Source of the DNA: Aneurinibacillus tyrosinisolvens
GTDB lineage: Bacteria; Bacillota; Bacilli; Aneurinibacillales; Aneurinibacillaceae
NCBI RefSeq assembly: GCF_001015055.1
Contig: NZ_BBWZ01000001.1
Location: 248,001-312,000, forward strand
Direction: 5' to 3'
DNA: 64,000 bases
Shown: positions 53,511 through 62,885 of the stretch, piece after piece
How the letters are laid out: the number at the start of each line of letters is the position of its first letter
Position numbering within the stretch: the first letter of the stretch is position 1
Translations under genes and position numbers: made by a program
The notes under the pieces: model-generated
Database searches by the model: none
What the model saw: only the letters and a program-made list of their open reading frames with translations
What the model was told of the DNA's origin: nothing

Positions 53511-54590
53511 ATGGATGACAAATTGCTGGCCATGTACAAAGAACTAACCGAAACACCAGGCGCACCTGGCCACGAAGGGAAAGTTCGCGACGTTATGCGC
53601 AAGTATGTAGAGGCGTATGCGGATGAAATAACGACAGACAATCTTGGAAGCCTCATTGCCCGCAAAGGAAACCAGGGCCCGAAAATCATGGTAGCCGGCC
53701 ATCTTGACGAAGTCGGCTTCATGATTACAATGATCACAGAAAAAGGCTTTCTCAAGTTCCAGCCGCTCGGCGGATGGTGGGAACAGGTTATGCTCGCCCA
53801 GCGTGTGGCCATCCAGACAAGAACCGGCGTAATCGAAGGCGTTATCGGTTCCGTGCCACCGCACATTCTCTCTCCAGAGGCACGCAAAAAGCCGGTCGAC
53901 ATGAAAGACATGTTCATTGACATTGGCGCTTCCAGCAAGCAGGAAGCAGAAGAATTCGGCGTGCGTCCCGGAGATACCGTTGTCCCGATTTGTCCGTTCA
54001 CCGTGATGAATAACCCGAAATTTATGATGGCAAAAGCATGGGATAACCGCGTAGGGATCGCAATGGCCATTCAAACGCTCCAACAGCTCAAAGAAGTAAA
54101 CCATCCGAACACCGTATTCGGAGTGGGAACGGTACAGGAGGAAGTAGGATTGCGCGGCGCGCAAACGTCCGTCCATGCGGTTGATCCGGACATCGCTTTT
54201 GCCGTCGACGTTGGCATCGCAGGCGATACACCGGGAGTAAAGGAGCAGGACGCCCAATCAAAAATCGGGGAAGGCCCACAGCTTCTACTGTATGATGGAT
54301 CGATGATTCCGCATGTTGGCCTCCGAAATCTTGTTATCGATACGGCAACAGAACTAAACATTCCATTCCAGTATGATACGATTTCCCGCGGCGGAACCGA
54401 TGCAGGAAGATTGCATCTGCACGGCAAAGGGGTTCCGTCGATTGTCATCGGAATTGCGACCCGTTACATTCACAGCCACGCCGCGATTCTTCATCGCGAT
54501 GACATTGACAATGCCGTGAAGCTGATTACAGAAGTGATTAAAAGACTCGACGCAGCGACGGTTGAAAAAATCAAGCGCCAGGAATACTAG
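53511..54590 (+). CDS. ysdC: M42 family metallopeptidase YsdC (glutamyl aminopeptidase-like)
   Basis: ATG at 53511 with TGGAGGAAT upstream gives 359 residues. The M42 dinuclear metal ligands are all visible: [41 protein letters not shown] and the late His in RYIHSHAAI. Such aminopeptidases form large tetrahedral complexes in the cytoplasm and trim peptides. ysdB-ysdC-sspI is the Bacillus order. Confidence 0.92.
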   Translation: MDDKLLAMYKELTETPGAPGHEGKVRDVMRKYVEAYADEITTDNLGSLIARKGNQGPKIMVAGHLDEVGFMITMITEKGFLKFQPLGGWWEQVMLAQRVAIQTRTGVIEGVIGSVPPHILSPEARKKPVDMKDMFIDIGASSKQEAEEFGVRPGDTVVPICPFTVMNNPKFMMAKAWDNRVGIAMAIQTLQQLKEVNHPNTVFGVGTVQEEVGLRGAQTSVHAVDPDIAFAVDVGIAGDTPGVKEQDAQSKIGEGPQLLLYDGSMIPHVGLRNLVIDTATELNIPFQYDTISRGGTDAGRLHLHGKGVPSIVIGIATRYIHSHAAILHRDDIDNAVKLITEVIKRLDAATVEKIKRQEY

Positions 54591-54595
54591 CAACA

Positions 54596-54632
54596 AAAAA
54601 ACCATCGATTATCAAATCGATGGTTTTTTCGT
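54596..54632. terminator. Bidirectional terminator between ysdC and sspI
   Basis: AAAAAACCATCGATT pairs with AATCGATGGTTTTTT. Confidence 0.85.
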
Positions 54633-54640
54633 TCACGCTA

Positions 54641-54856
54641 TTATTTAAGCTGCTGATGAAGAATGCCAATCATGTTATTTTTATCGTGCTGCTCGCATTT
54701 TCCCCATACCATTTCGAATAACACACCAAGACCTGGGAGAGCTTTTTCCTCCCGGCTGGAGATGGCATCATCAATCGTATTGCGGATGTCCTCCTCCGAT
54801 GAGCCGTGCATATTCTGCATAATGGCCGCGCGCAGGTCAAGATCAGCGATGTTCAT
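54641..54856 (-). CDS. sspI: Small acid-soluble spore protein SspI
   Basis: ATG at 54856 with AAGGAG 10 bases upstream gives 71 residues, the same length as B. subtilis SspI; the GTG at 54865 lies too close to that site. The sequence NIADLDLRAAIMQNMHGSSEEDIRNTIDDAI and EEKALPGLGVLFE matches the family. SspI is a minor spore core protein made in the forespore. A sigma-G promoter should lie upstream, but I could not assign it with confidence. Confidence 0.94.
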   Translation of the reverse strand: MNIADLDLRAAIMQNMHGSSEEDIRNTIDDAISSREEKALPGLGVLFEMVWGKCEQHDKNNMIGILHQQLK

Positions 54857-54991
54857 TACTTTCACGCTCCTTGTAAAAAAGAGATAGATTCCTGCTTATT
54901 TTGACCAGAACCCTTTATTTTCATCCCCTATCGAAAATAGCCCGGCCCCAGTGTATAATGAATTCGAATAATAAAGGGGTGTGGGGACAAT

Positions 54992-55647
54992 ATGGCAGAC
55001 CAATCTTATGCAGTGATTGGAATGGGGCGTTTTGGAGCGGGTGTAGCCCAGGAGCTATACAACATGGGGTATGAAGTGATGGTCATTGATGAAAGCGAAG
55101 AGAGAATTCAAGAACATAGCAGCATTGCAACCCATGCCGTTCAAGCGGATTCAACAGATGAACAGGCGCTAAAGGAGATTGGCATCCGAAACGTCGATGT
55201 TGTCGTTGTAGCCATTGGCGCAGACATCCAGGCGAGCATCCTTACTACGCTGATTTTGAAAGAGATGGGCGTAAAAATGATTGTGGCGAAAGCCAGAATG
55301 AACGCCACGGACAGGTGCTTTACAAGGTCGGCGCGGATCGGGTTGTTTTCCCGGAGAGAGACATGGGGCTTCGTGTTGCGCACAATCTTGTTTCTCCCAA
55401 TGTGCTTGATTTTGTTGAATTAGCGGAGGAATATAGTATTGTGGAAGTCATTGCTTCCGAGAAGCTGGAGGGAAAAACGCTTAGCGATTTAGACATTCGC
55501 GCCCGTTTCGGCGTAAACGTAATGGCGATTAAGAGCGGCACTCATTTTAACATTGCGCCAAGTGCTGATGATATGATCCATGAGGGAGATATTCTCGTTG
55601 TTATCGGGCATAATAATGATTTAAAACGTTTTGAAGAAAAGTCGTAA
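54992..55647 (+). pseudogene. Ktr potassium-uptake regulatory protein (KtrA/KtrC type), frameshifted as sequenced
   Basis: The N-terminal RCK domain starts YAVIGMGRFGAGVAQEL with the nucleotide-binding GxGxxG and VIDESEERI. The frame breaks at GCCAGAATGAACGCC (about 55290-55300). One added A gives KARNERHGQVLYKVGADRVVFPERDMG and joins the C-terminal TrkA_C domain, 218 residues in total, close to B. subtilis KtrA and KtrC. It gates a KtrB/D potassium channel through ATP/ADP and c-di-AMP binding. No ktrB or ktrD partner is adjacent. A lost A in AAA is the likely cause of the break. Confidence 0.87.
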
Positions 55648-55667
55648 ACACGTAAAGGAGCAACCAG

Positions 55668-56462
55668 ATGGACGTTATTTCTTCGGCACAGAACCCGCGA
55701 ATTAAGCAGTGGGCAAAGCTTCATATACGTAAAGAACGGGAAAAAGCCGGCCTGTTTTTACTTGAGGGGCCGCATCTTATCGAAGAGGCGTGTAGATTTG
55801 AAGCTCCGATACAGGCCATTCTGCTGCAGGATCATATAGAAGAAATCCCGGCATGGCTCGATACATATTCCGCCCGCTCGCAAACACCGCTTTTCCAAAC
55901 GACGGCACAGGTGATGGAGAAGCTATCAGAGACAAAATCACCGCAGGGCATGATTGCAGTAGTGGAAATGAATCGGCAGGTTCCCCGAAATCTTCCCGAG
56001 GATTTTCTGCTTCTGATGGTCGATCGCCTCCAGGATCCCGGCAACCTGGGAACGTTAATTCGAACAGCGGATGCTGCGGGCTTTCACGGTGTCGTTATCG
56101 GGGAGGGCAGCGTGGATTTATATAATGGGAAGGCAATTCGTTCTACGATGGGATCGCTGTTCCATCTTCCGGTCTGGAATGCCGACCTTGCCCAATTCAT
56201 TGCCCAAACACGAAGCAGCTACCCGGATGTTCGGGTAATCGGGACGAGCCTGGAAGAGTCAAAGCTTTACAACGATGTTTCGTATGCCGGTCCTGTCATG
56301 CTTGTTATAGGAAATGAGGGAAGCGGAATAACGGAAAACATTCTCGCCTTTACAGACGAGAATGTCATTATCCCTATTTACGGGAAGGCAGAATCATTAA
56401 ATGCTGCGGTCGCCGGTTCCGTGCTTATGTATGAGGCGGTCCGGCAGAGAAACGACCGATGA
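55668..56462 (+). CDS. ysgA: TrmH/SpoU family RNA 2'-O-ribose methyltransferase YsgA
   Basis: The product has 264 residues: an N-terminal substrate-binding domain (SSAQNPRIKQWAKLHIRKEREK) and a C-terminal SPOUT knot with LMVDRLQDPGNLGTLIRTADAAG, VIGNEGSGI and PIYGKAESLNAAVAGSVLMYE. It methylates a ribose in RNA, probably 23S rRNA, with SAM. sspI-ysgA-pheS is the order in B. subtilis. GGAGC lies nine bases before the ATG. Confidence 0.92.
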   Translation: MDVISSAQNPRIKQWAKLHIRKEREKAGLFLLEGPHLIEEACRFEAPIQAILLQDHIEEIPAWLDTYSARSQTPLFQTTAQVMEKLSETKSPQGMIAVVEMNRQVPRNLPEDFLLLMVDRLQDPGNLGTLIRTADAAGFHGVVIGEGSVDLYNGKAIRSTMGSLFHLPVWNADLAQFIAQTRSSYPDVRVIGTSLEESKLYNDVSYAGPVMLVIGNEGSGITENILAFTDENVIIPIYGKAESLNAAVAGSVLMYEAVRQRNDR

Positions 56463-56474
56463 TAGGGAAGCTGC

Positions 56475-57194
56475 TTATCCGGCGTGGTCCCGCTCGGCCT
56501 CACGCTGTTTTTTCATGTCCTCCCGCATCGTTTGCCACTGGTCCCGGGCGAGGCCTGCCATTTTCGGATCGCTCTCTTTCAGCGGGTGTTCTACCACTTT
56601 AGAGAAATAGCGAAGCGCTTTGGCAGGGTCGCCAAGCTGGCGGTGCAGCTCGCCCAGCAGATAAAGAATCATCAATTCCGACATGCTGCTTTTCATATAA
56701 TCGGCTGTCTGGTAGGATTCCTCGTATTCATCGAGGGCAAGCCGGAGGAAGCGCTCTTCCTCCGCTTTCTTTTTTTGGTATCGGTAAAGCCACGCCAGCC
56801 GCAGGCAAAGGCCGGCAAGCACGCAGTGCGTTTCTTTTCTTACCCCGGCCGTAAAGATGGCTAGCTTGTACGTTGCGATGGCTTCCGGGATATTACGGAC
56901 ACCAGTATAGTCTTTTTTCGTCCAATTAGCGGCGATTTTTTCTTCAATCAGTTGCTCGATTTGCGGCGGAACTCCCTTCCTGAAGCTCTCATTACAGGAA
57001 TACCCGCACTCAGGACAGACGACTACATGGTATAACGTCGGGTTTTCTGCGTGATTTTCGTAGTGTTCACAGAAATCGGGGTCACGTCTATAGGGGCGGC
57101 CGCGGCGCAGCCGTACTTTCTTGCTTGCAAAAGAATGCTGGCAGTGAGCACATATAAATTTCTTGTCGTATAAGATATTGTCTAGAGGATCCAT
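56475..57194 (-). CDS. DUF2225 zinc-binding TPR-like protein
   Basis: ATG at 57194 with GAAGGAGAAG upstream gives 239 residues. The N-terminus carries CAHC near residue 15 and CPECGYSC near 60, a probable zinc site. The remainder is helical with TPR-like repeats (LAGLCLRLAWLYRYQKKKAEEERF, ILYLLGELHRQLGDPAKALRYF). This is the DUF2225 family found in Firmicutes; function unknown. It stands between ysgA and the pheS leader on the opposite strand, a place where B. subtilis has no such gene as far as I recall. Confidence 0.85.
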   Translation of the reverse strand: MDPLDNILYDKKFICAHCQHSFASKKVRLRRGRPYRRDPDFCEHYENHAENPTLYHVVVCPECGYSCNESFRKGVPPQIEQLIEEKIAANWTKKDYTGVRNIPEAIATYKLAIFTAGVRKETHCVLAGLCLRLAWLYRYQKKKAEEERFLRLALDEYEESYQTADYMKSSMSELMILYLLGELHRQLGDPAKALRYFSKVVEHPLKESDPKMAGLARDQWQTMREDMKKQREAERDHAG

Positions 57195-57306
57195 GTGCTT
57201 CTCCTTCAGGTGGGATAGAATTGGATAGAAATTCCCCATATTTGTAGTATATGCCATAAGTAACACGCAGGGTAGAGGAAAAAGTGCGGGTGTAAATTTT
57301 GCATGC

Positions 57307-57335
57307 TTGATGTTTTTTCCTAATTGCTATATAAT
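57307..57335 (+). promoter_or_regulatory. Sigma-A promoter of pheST
   Basis: TTGATG (57307-57312), a 17-base spacer and TATAAT (57330-57335). Transcription would start near 57342, ahead of the T-box leader. Confidence 0.75.
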
Positions 57336-57374
57336 CGATCCACAAATGCATTAGTTGTATAGGGAAAAGCAAAG

Positions 57375-57625
57375 AAGGAGACTAGTACGTGGGATTGCAG
57401 CTCACAGGGAGAGAACGCCTTAGACTGAAAGCGTTCTTGAGGCAGGCAGCCATCGAATTCACTCCGGAGCTGTCCTCTGAATGAATAAGTAGGAGGAACC
57501 GGACCTATGTCCGTTATCAGGCAATAAGGTAAGAGCTGCAGCTTTATCGTTTATGATGCGCTCTTAAACTAAGGGTGGTACCGCGACCTCTCGCCCCTTT
57601 CCGGGTGGGAGGTCTTTTTGTGTTA
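57375..57625 (+). promoter_or_regulatory. T-box leader of pheS, phenylalanine specifier (TTC)
   Basis: The T-box sequence AAGGGTGGTACCGCG is at 57571-57585. The specifier bulge reads ATCGAATTCACTCC, with TTC (Phe, 57458-57460) followed by A. The terminator is GACCTCTCGCCCC with GGGTGGGAGGTC and TTTTTG. Uncharged phenylalanine tRNA would permit read-through into pheST. Confidence 0.94.
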
Positions 57626-57683
57626 TAAGCAGGCGGTTTGCGGGGCAAGTCCCTTTGTACATATCCAAAAGGAGGTTTCAGGT

Positions 57684-58718
57684 GTGCGTGAAAGATTAGA
57701 ATCATTGAAGCAGGAAGCATTGAACGAACTGGAGCAAATTGAAAGTTCAGGGCAGGTTCAGGAGCTGCGCGTAAAGTATCTCGGGAAAAAAGGGCTGCTC
57801 ACAGAGATTTTACGTGGAATGGGAAAGCTGTCCGCTGAAGAGCGCCCGATTGTCGGCCAGGTGGCCAATGAAGTGCGTGAAGCGATTGAGAGCAAGCTGG
57901 AAGAGAAAGGACAGGCCGCAGAGCGGGCGGAAGTAGAGGCAAAGCTGGCGAAGGAATCGATCGATGTGACATTGCCGGGACGTACCGTCCATGCAGGGAA
58001 CCGCCACCCGCTTAACCTTGTTATCGAACAGATTGAAGATATTTTCCTTGGAATGGGCTTCAACATTGCAGAAGGCCCGGAAGTGGAAACAGATTACTAC
58101 AACTTCGAAACACTGAACCTTCCGAAGGATCACCCGGCACGCGACATGCAGGATTCCTTCTATATTACGGAGGACATTCTGCTTCGCACACACACTTCTC
58201 CCATGCAGGTGCGGACGATGGAGAAAATGCAGGGCCAGGTTCCCGTGAAAATCATTTGCCCGGGCCGCGTATACCGCAGAGACGACGATGATGCAACACA
58301 CTCACACGTCTTCACACAGGTAGAGGGGCTCATGGTTGGAGAAAATGTGCGGATGAGCGATTTGAAAGGAATCCTGCTGTCTTTTGCCCGCCAGATGTTT
58401 AGCGAGGATGCGAAGATCCGCCTTCGCCCAAGCTTCTTCCCGTTCACGGAGCCGAGTGCGGAAGTGGACGTGTCCTGCATGTTCTGTGGGGGAAACGGCT
58501 GCCGCATCTGTAAGCATACCGGCTGGATTGAAATTCTTGGGTCCGGAATGGTACACCCGCGTGTTCTTGAGATGGCCGGGTATGATCCGCAGAAACATAC
58601 GGGCTTTGCTTTCGGCATGGGCGTTGAGCGGATTGCGATGCTGAAGTACGGCGTTGACGATGTCCGCCATTTCTACACGAATGACTTGCGCTTTCTAAAG
58701 CAGTTTAACCGGGTATAG
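57684..58718 (+). CDS. pheS: Phenylalanyl-tRNA synthetase alpha subunit PheS
   Basis: GTG at 57684 with AAAAGGAGG upstream gives 344 residues, the length of B. subtilis PheS. The N-terminal coiled coil (1-85) binds tRNA; class II motif 2 is [25 protein letters not shown] and motif 3 is [15 protein letters not shown]. It forms the alpha2-beta2 enzyme with PheT, charging tRNA-Phe. The frame extends upstream into the T-box terminator, but no start there has a binding site. Confidence 0.97.
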   Translation: MRERLESLKQEALNELEQIESSGQVQELRVKYLGKKGLLTEILRGMGKLSAEERPIVGQVANEVREAIESKLEEKGQAAERAEVEAKLAKESIDVTLPGRTVHAGNRHPLNLVIEQIEDIFLGMGFNIAEGPEVETDYYNFETLNLPKDHPARDMQDSFYITEDILLRTHTSPMQVRTMEKMQGQVPVKIICPGRVYRRDDDDATHSHVFTQVEGLMVGENVRMSDLKGILLSFARQMFSEDAKIRLRPSFFPFTEPSAEVDVSCMFCGGNGCRICKHTGWIEILGSGMVHPRVLEMAGYDPQKHTGFAFGMGVERIAMLKYGVDDVRHFYTNDLRFLKQFNRV

Positions 58719-58734
58719 GAGGAGAGGAATAGCG

Positions 58735-61161
58735 ATGAAGGTTTCATATAACTGGCTGGCACAGTATGTGGATTTATCCGGCATTACACCGGAGGAATTG
58801 GCTGAAAAGCTAACCCGCAGCGGTGTTGAGGTCGATGCGATTGAATATAAAAATAAAGGAGTAACTGACGTTGTTGTCGGTTACGTAACGGCCAAGGAAA
58901 AGCATCCGGACGCCGATAAGCTGAACGTGTGCCAGGTAGACGTGGGCGCAGCAGAACATCTGCAAATTGTATGCGGTGCGAAAAATGTGGACGCAGGCCA
59001 GAAGGTTCCGGTCGCCATTGTCGGCGCAAAGCTGCCTGGAGACTTGAAAATCAAGCGTGCCAAATTGCGCGGCGTAGAATCGCAAGGAATGATTTGTTCC
59101 GCAAAAGAGCTTGGAATGAACGACAAGCTGATGCCAAAGGAAATTCAGGAGGGTATCCTTGTTTTATCGTCTGATTTAGAAGTAGGACAGCCGATTCAGC
59201 CGCTGCTCGGCCTTGACGATGTCGTGCTTGAACTTGGCCTGACACCGAACCGTTCCGATTGCCTGAGCATGATCGGCGTCGCTTATGAGGTTGCGGCCAT
59301 TCTGGACCGCGAAGTGACTGTACCGCATGCCGAAGTAAAAGAAACGGCCGGCTCGATTCAGGATAAAGTAAAGATTGAGATCGAGGCGCCTGAGCATTGC
59401 CACCGCTACCTGGCCCGGATGATTTCCGGAGTAAAGCTCGGTCCGTCTCCGCTCTGGATGCAAAACCGCCTCATGGCTGCCGGGATTCGCCCGATTAGCA
59501 ACGTCGTTGATATTACGAACTATGTGATGATGGAAACAGGGCAGCCGCTTCATGCGTTTGATTATGCCCAGGTGCAGAACGGCCGCATTGTTGTCCGCCT
59601 GGCAAAAGAAGGGGAAAAAATCGTAACGCTTGACGATGTAGAGCGGACGTTGGATGAAGAGATGCTCCTTATTACAGACGGCATCCGTCCGATCGGCATT
59701 GCCGGTGTCATGGGGGGAGCCAATTCGGAGGTCCATGAAGGAACGCAGGCTATTTTGCTGGAGTCGGCTCACTTCGCGGGCTCTTCGATTCGCAAAACCG
59801 CTCGTAAACTCGGGCTCCGTTCAGAAGCGAGCCTGCGGTTTGAGAAAGAAGTAAACCCGAAAGCGGTCGAACAGGCGCTTGAGAGAGCTGCTTCCTTAAT
59901 GATTGAACTGGCAGGCGGAGAAGTGGCGGAAGGGATTGCGGATGCTACGGTTACGATTCCGGACGAGAAGATTGTAGATCTTCGCATGCAGCGCCTGAAT
60001 GCAGTATTAGGGACTTCGCTTGGATTGAACGAAGTAACAGGAATATTGGAGCGCCTTTCCTTCCCTTATGCGGTGGAAAGCGATACGATCCGTGTTACGG
60101 TTCCTGCACGCCGCCAGGATATTACGAGGGAAGAAGATTTGTTCGAGGAAGTGGCCCGCCTTTACGGGTACGACCACATTCCGACGACAATGCCGTACGG
60201 TGGAAGCACGCAGGGAATACTGACCCGTGAACAGTCGCTGCGCCGTACGATCCGCCAGATTCTAAACGGAGCCGGCCTGGATGAAGTGATTACCTATTCT
60301 TTTACAAATCCAGCAATCATGGACGATTTCGCAGGGTTGTACGGTGAAACAAAGCCAATTCCGCTTGCCATGCCGATGAGTGAGGAGCGAAGCGTGCTGC
60401 GGACGAATCTGCTTCCTCATCTGCTGGAAACGGCAGCGTACAACGTAAACCGCAAGCAGCGGGATATTGCGATTTTTGAGATGGGAAATGTATTTTTAAG
60501 CGAGGAACAGACGCTCACTGAGCTTCCGAAAGAAAAGCTTACGATTGCCGGTCTTCTAAGCGGAAGCTGGATTGGGCAGCATTGGATGGAGAAAGCGGCA
60601 CCGGTTGATTTCTATCTTGTTAAAGGGATGCTGGATATTTTGTTTAATCGCCTTGGCATTAGCGGGATTCAGTACCGCCCGGTTAAAGACCTTGCCGGAA
60701 TGCACCCTGGCCGCACCGCAGAAATTGTTCTGCAGGATCATGTTGCCGGCTATGTAGGCCAGGTACACCCGGTCACCCAGCAAAAATATGATCTAGAAGA
60801 AACATACGTGTTCCAGCTTGATGGCGAACTGCTGCTCCGGCTGGCAACGATGCACCAGGGAATGGTGCCGCTGCCGAAATACCCGGCGATTAGCCGTGAC
60901 ATTGCCGTTGTTGTCGATCGAGGCGTCAGTGCGGGTGCCCTGCAGGAAACGATTGAGAAATCGGCCGGCTCCTGGTTAGAGTCTGTCCGTATTTTTGACG
61001 TATACGTTGATGATAAACTCGGAACGAATAAGAAGAGTGTCGCCTTATCGTGCACATACCGCGACCCGGAGAAGACGCTGACAGATGAAGAAGTACAGGA
61101 TGTCCATACTAAGGTAATCGAAGCGCTCGCTGCGGAATGCGGTGCGGAGCTGCGCGGATAA
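58735..61161 (+). CDS. pheT: Phenylalanyl-tRNA synthetase beta subunit PheT
   Basis: The product has 808 residues, normal length. Domains in order: an EMAP/tRNA-binding-like domain (about 40-150, with VGYVTAKEKHPDADKLNVCQVDVG), B3/B4 editing domain (about 210-390), B5 (about 400-475), the catalytic-like core, and the C-terminal anticodon-binding fold (about 715-808, PKYPAISRDIAVVVD). It edits mischarged Tyr-tRNA-Phe and binds the anticodon. AGGAGAGG precedes the ATG, 16 bases after pheS. Confidence 0.97.
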   Translation: MKVSYNWLAQYVDLSGITPEELAEKLTRSGVEVDAIEYKNKGVTDVVVGYVTAKEKHPDADKLNVCQVDVGAAEHLQIVCGAKNVDAGQKVPVAIVGAKLPGDLKIKRAKLRGVESQGMICSAKELGMNDKLMPKEIQEGILVLSSDLEVGQPIQPLLGLDDVVLELGLTPNRSDCLSMIGVAYEVAAILDREVTVPHAEVKETAGSIQDKVKIEIEAPEHCHRYLARMISGVKLGPSPLWMQNRLMAAGIRPISNVVDITNYVMMETGQPLHAFDYAQVQNGRIVVRLAKEGEKIVTLDDVERTLDEEMLLITDGIRPIGIAGVMGGANSEVHEGTQAILLESAHFAGSSIRKTARKLGLRSEASLRFEKEVNPKAVEQALERAASLMIELAGGEVAEGIADATVTIPDEKIVDLRMQRLNAVLGTSLGLNEVTGILERLSFPYAVESDTIRVTVPARRQDITREEDLFEEVARLYGYDHIPTTMPYGGSTQGILTREQSLRRTIRQILNGAGLDEVITYSFTNPAIMDDFAGLYGETKPIPLAMPMSEERSVLRTNLLPHLLETAAYNVNRKQRDIAIFEMGNVFLSEEQTLTELPKEKLTIAGLLSGSWIGQHWMEKAAPVDFYLVKGMLDILFNRLGISGIQYRPVKDLAGMHPGRTAEIVLQDHVAGYVGQVHPVTQQKYDLEETYVFQLDGELLLRLATMHQGMVPLPKYPAISRDIAVVVDRGVSAGALQETIEKSAGSWLESVRIFDVYVDDKLGTNKKSVALSCTYRDPEKTLTDEEVQDVHTKVIEALAAECGAELRG

Positions 61162-61172
61162 GATGTAATAAC

Positions 61173-61220
61173 AAGGCGGGACAAAAGCGGAAGCGTTTTT
61201 GCATCCCGTCTTCTTTTTTT
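61173..61220 (+). terminator. Terminator after pheT
   Basis: AAGGCGGGAC and GCATCCCGTCTT flank an inner AAAAGC/GCGTTTTT stem, followed by seven T residues. Confidence 0.7.
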
Positions 61221-61302
61221 ACCCACTTGACGCATCCTCTTTCTTTCTTTAGTTCATGGAGTAGTATATATTTATGTAAAAGGATGTTAGGAGGACAGCA
61301 GT

Positions 61303-61623
61303 GTGCCGAAAGAAAACAAGGAACGGGTTACTGTTGAAATATATGGCCAGTACTATACGATGAAAGGTGACAGCAGTTCCTCACACATGCGTATGGTGGC
61401 CGGATATGTAGATGATAAAATGAGACAGATCGCGACGGGGAACCCGCGCCTCGATACAAATAAACTTGCTGTGCTCGCAGCCATCAACATGGCCGACGAA
61501 TATTTCAGGCTCCGGATGGAATATGAAGAATTAATTGCGCTGCTTGAAAGAAGCACACAGGAGGAAGAAGACCCCATCGAAGAGCCGGTGGAAGAAATCA
61601 ATAATAAAGAAGATAAGGAGTAG
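61303..61623 (+). CDS. zapA: Cell division protein ZapA
   Basis: A GTG start with GGAGGACA upstream gives 106 residues. The N-terminal domain (RVTVEIYGQYYTMKGDSSSSHMRMVAGYVDDKMRQI) and the following helix match Gram-positive ZapA, which cross-links FtsZ filaments at midcell. The acidic C-terminal tail (EEEDPIEEPVEEINNKEDKE) is longer than in B. subtilis, where ZapA has about 85 residues. The pheT-zapA-cvpA order is as in B. subtilis, except that rnhC, which lies between pheT and zapA there, is missing. Confidence 0.92.
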   Translation: MPKENKERVTVEIYGQYYTMKGDSSSSHMRMVAGYVDDKMRQIATGNPRLDTNKLAVLAAINMADEYFRLRMEYEELIALLERSTQEEEDPIEEPVEEINNKEDKE

Positions 61624-61627
61624 AAAA

Positions 61628-62193
61628 ATGATGAATATATTGGACGGAATCCTCATTGTCATCCTTTTACTGAGCATATGGAGTGGATACCGCCAGGGAC
61701 TTGTGCTTCAACTTGTTAAATTAGCAGGACTCGTTCTGTCTTTTGCTGTTGCTTTCTTTTACTATAAACAGTTGGCAGTTAAACTGATGGAATGGTTTCC
61801 GTTATCAAAACTTCAGTCGGCAGGGTCTTTTTCTGCGATCGGAGAACTTCCTTTTGTCCAGCATGGATTGTACAACGTCATCGCTTTCTTTATTCTCGCC
61901 TCACTAACAGGCTGATCGTTCGCCTTATTGGAGGCGCCATTAACAACGTGGCAAAGCTGCCGGTCCTTTCCCTTATCAACGGGGTGGCAGGCGGTGTTGT
62001 CGGCTTCCTGAAAAGCGGCCTTATCCTGTTTATTTTGCTTGTTATCGCCTATTCGCTTCCCCTTCCTTCCGTGCATAAGACGATGGAAGGATCGGCTTTT
62101 GCATCCTACTCGGTAAAATATTCTCCTGCAATGGGAGCGTGGCTGAAGGACATGATAGGCAACCAGCCCAAGAAAAAAGATGCATCGGTCTAA
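61628..62193 (+). pseudogene. CvpA family membrane protein (YshB), frameshifted as sequenced
   Basis: ATG at 61628 with AAGGAG upstream. The first frame (MMNILDGILIVILLLSIWSGYRQGLVLQLVKLAG) ends at CTCGCCTCACTAACAGGCTGA (about 61896-61915). One added T gives LAFTNRLIVRLIGGAINNVAKLPVLSLINGVAGG, joining the second frame for a 188-residue protein with four membrane segments. CvpA/YshB proteins have a conserved but unclear envelope role. Its start lies five bases after zapA, so they are one unit. polX, next in B. subtilis, is absent here. Confidence 0.85.
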
Positions 62194-62218
62194 GGTAAGA
62201 AAATGTTTTATAGAAAAA

Positions 62219-62250
62219 CGCCGCCCTATGTTGTGTCAGGGCGGCATTTA
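62219..62250. terminator. Terminator between cvpA and the convergent PIG-L gene
   Basis: GCCGCCCT pairs with AGGGCGGC on a 10-base loop. Confidence 0.75.
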
Positions 62251-62252
62251 TT

Positions 62253-62762
62253 TTACCTGATCCGCACGACTCTCGCTTTAACAAGATATCTGCTTAGCTG
62301 TTCGAAAGCATGCAGCTGGCTCTCGTACACTTCTGAAATCTCCAGGATGCGTTTTAAAATATCAATCGGTAAAATTTCGTCCAGCGACAAATCAAACACA
62401 TAGAGATTTTCCCTGACGATTTTCTCCATCATTTCCGCAAGCGCCTGGTGTTCCGGATGGCCGTATTCCCCGTGCAAATTGTGTGTCACGATCCTCTCAT
62501 AGGATCGTTCATTAACGGCTTTTTCCAGGTCTTTTTCAAGCTGAGGCCGGTTTACATGCGCCGTCCACGCATCATCATAGTTCCACATTTCGTATTCCGC
62601 TCCGACCATTTCCATCGCCCGGGCAAACTCCCTGGAACGAACCGGGTTTTCCTTTTCCGTAATACAGATAACCTTCCAGCCTTTTTCCCTGATCAGTTCG
62701 TGTCCGCCAAACATAATTTCATCATCCGGGTGTGCGACGATCATTAATTTATTAATTTCCAT
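62253..62762 (-). CDS. PIG-L/LmbE family deacetylase
   Basis: The product has 169 residues. The zinc motif AHPDDE lies at residues 10-15 and the second part HGEYGHPEHQ near 97-105, as in PIG-L deacetylases that remove acetyl groups from N-acetylglucosamine derivatives. It is shorter than BshB of bacillithiol synthesis (about 220-235 residues), so a sugar-modifying or other amide hydrolase role is as likely. It diverges from the GNAT gene across 123 bases. Confidence 0.85.
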   Translation of the reverse strand: MEINKLMIVAHPDDEIMFGGHELIREKGWKVICITEKENPVRSREFARAMEMVGAEYEMWNYDDAWTAHVNRPQLEKDLEKAVNERSYERIVTHNLHGEYGHPEHQALAEMMEKIVRENLYVFDLSLDEILPIDILKRILEISEVYESQLHAFEQLSRYLVKARVVRIR

Positions 62763-62885
62763 ATCGTATCAGGCTCCTTTTACACGATTGATACTCTTCC
62801 TTACCCGCTTTTCCGCCAGGAGAGGGTTACCCTTCTGATTTGCGAGGTATAGGCAGTAGAAGAGCAAAGTAAGGGAGGATACGAT

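Noticed and set aside
53366..54257. Two minus-strand frames over 230 codons opposite ysdC
   Set aside because: They lie entirely opposite a clear M42 peptidase; the residue composition is low-complexity and no start site is present.
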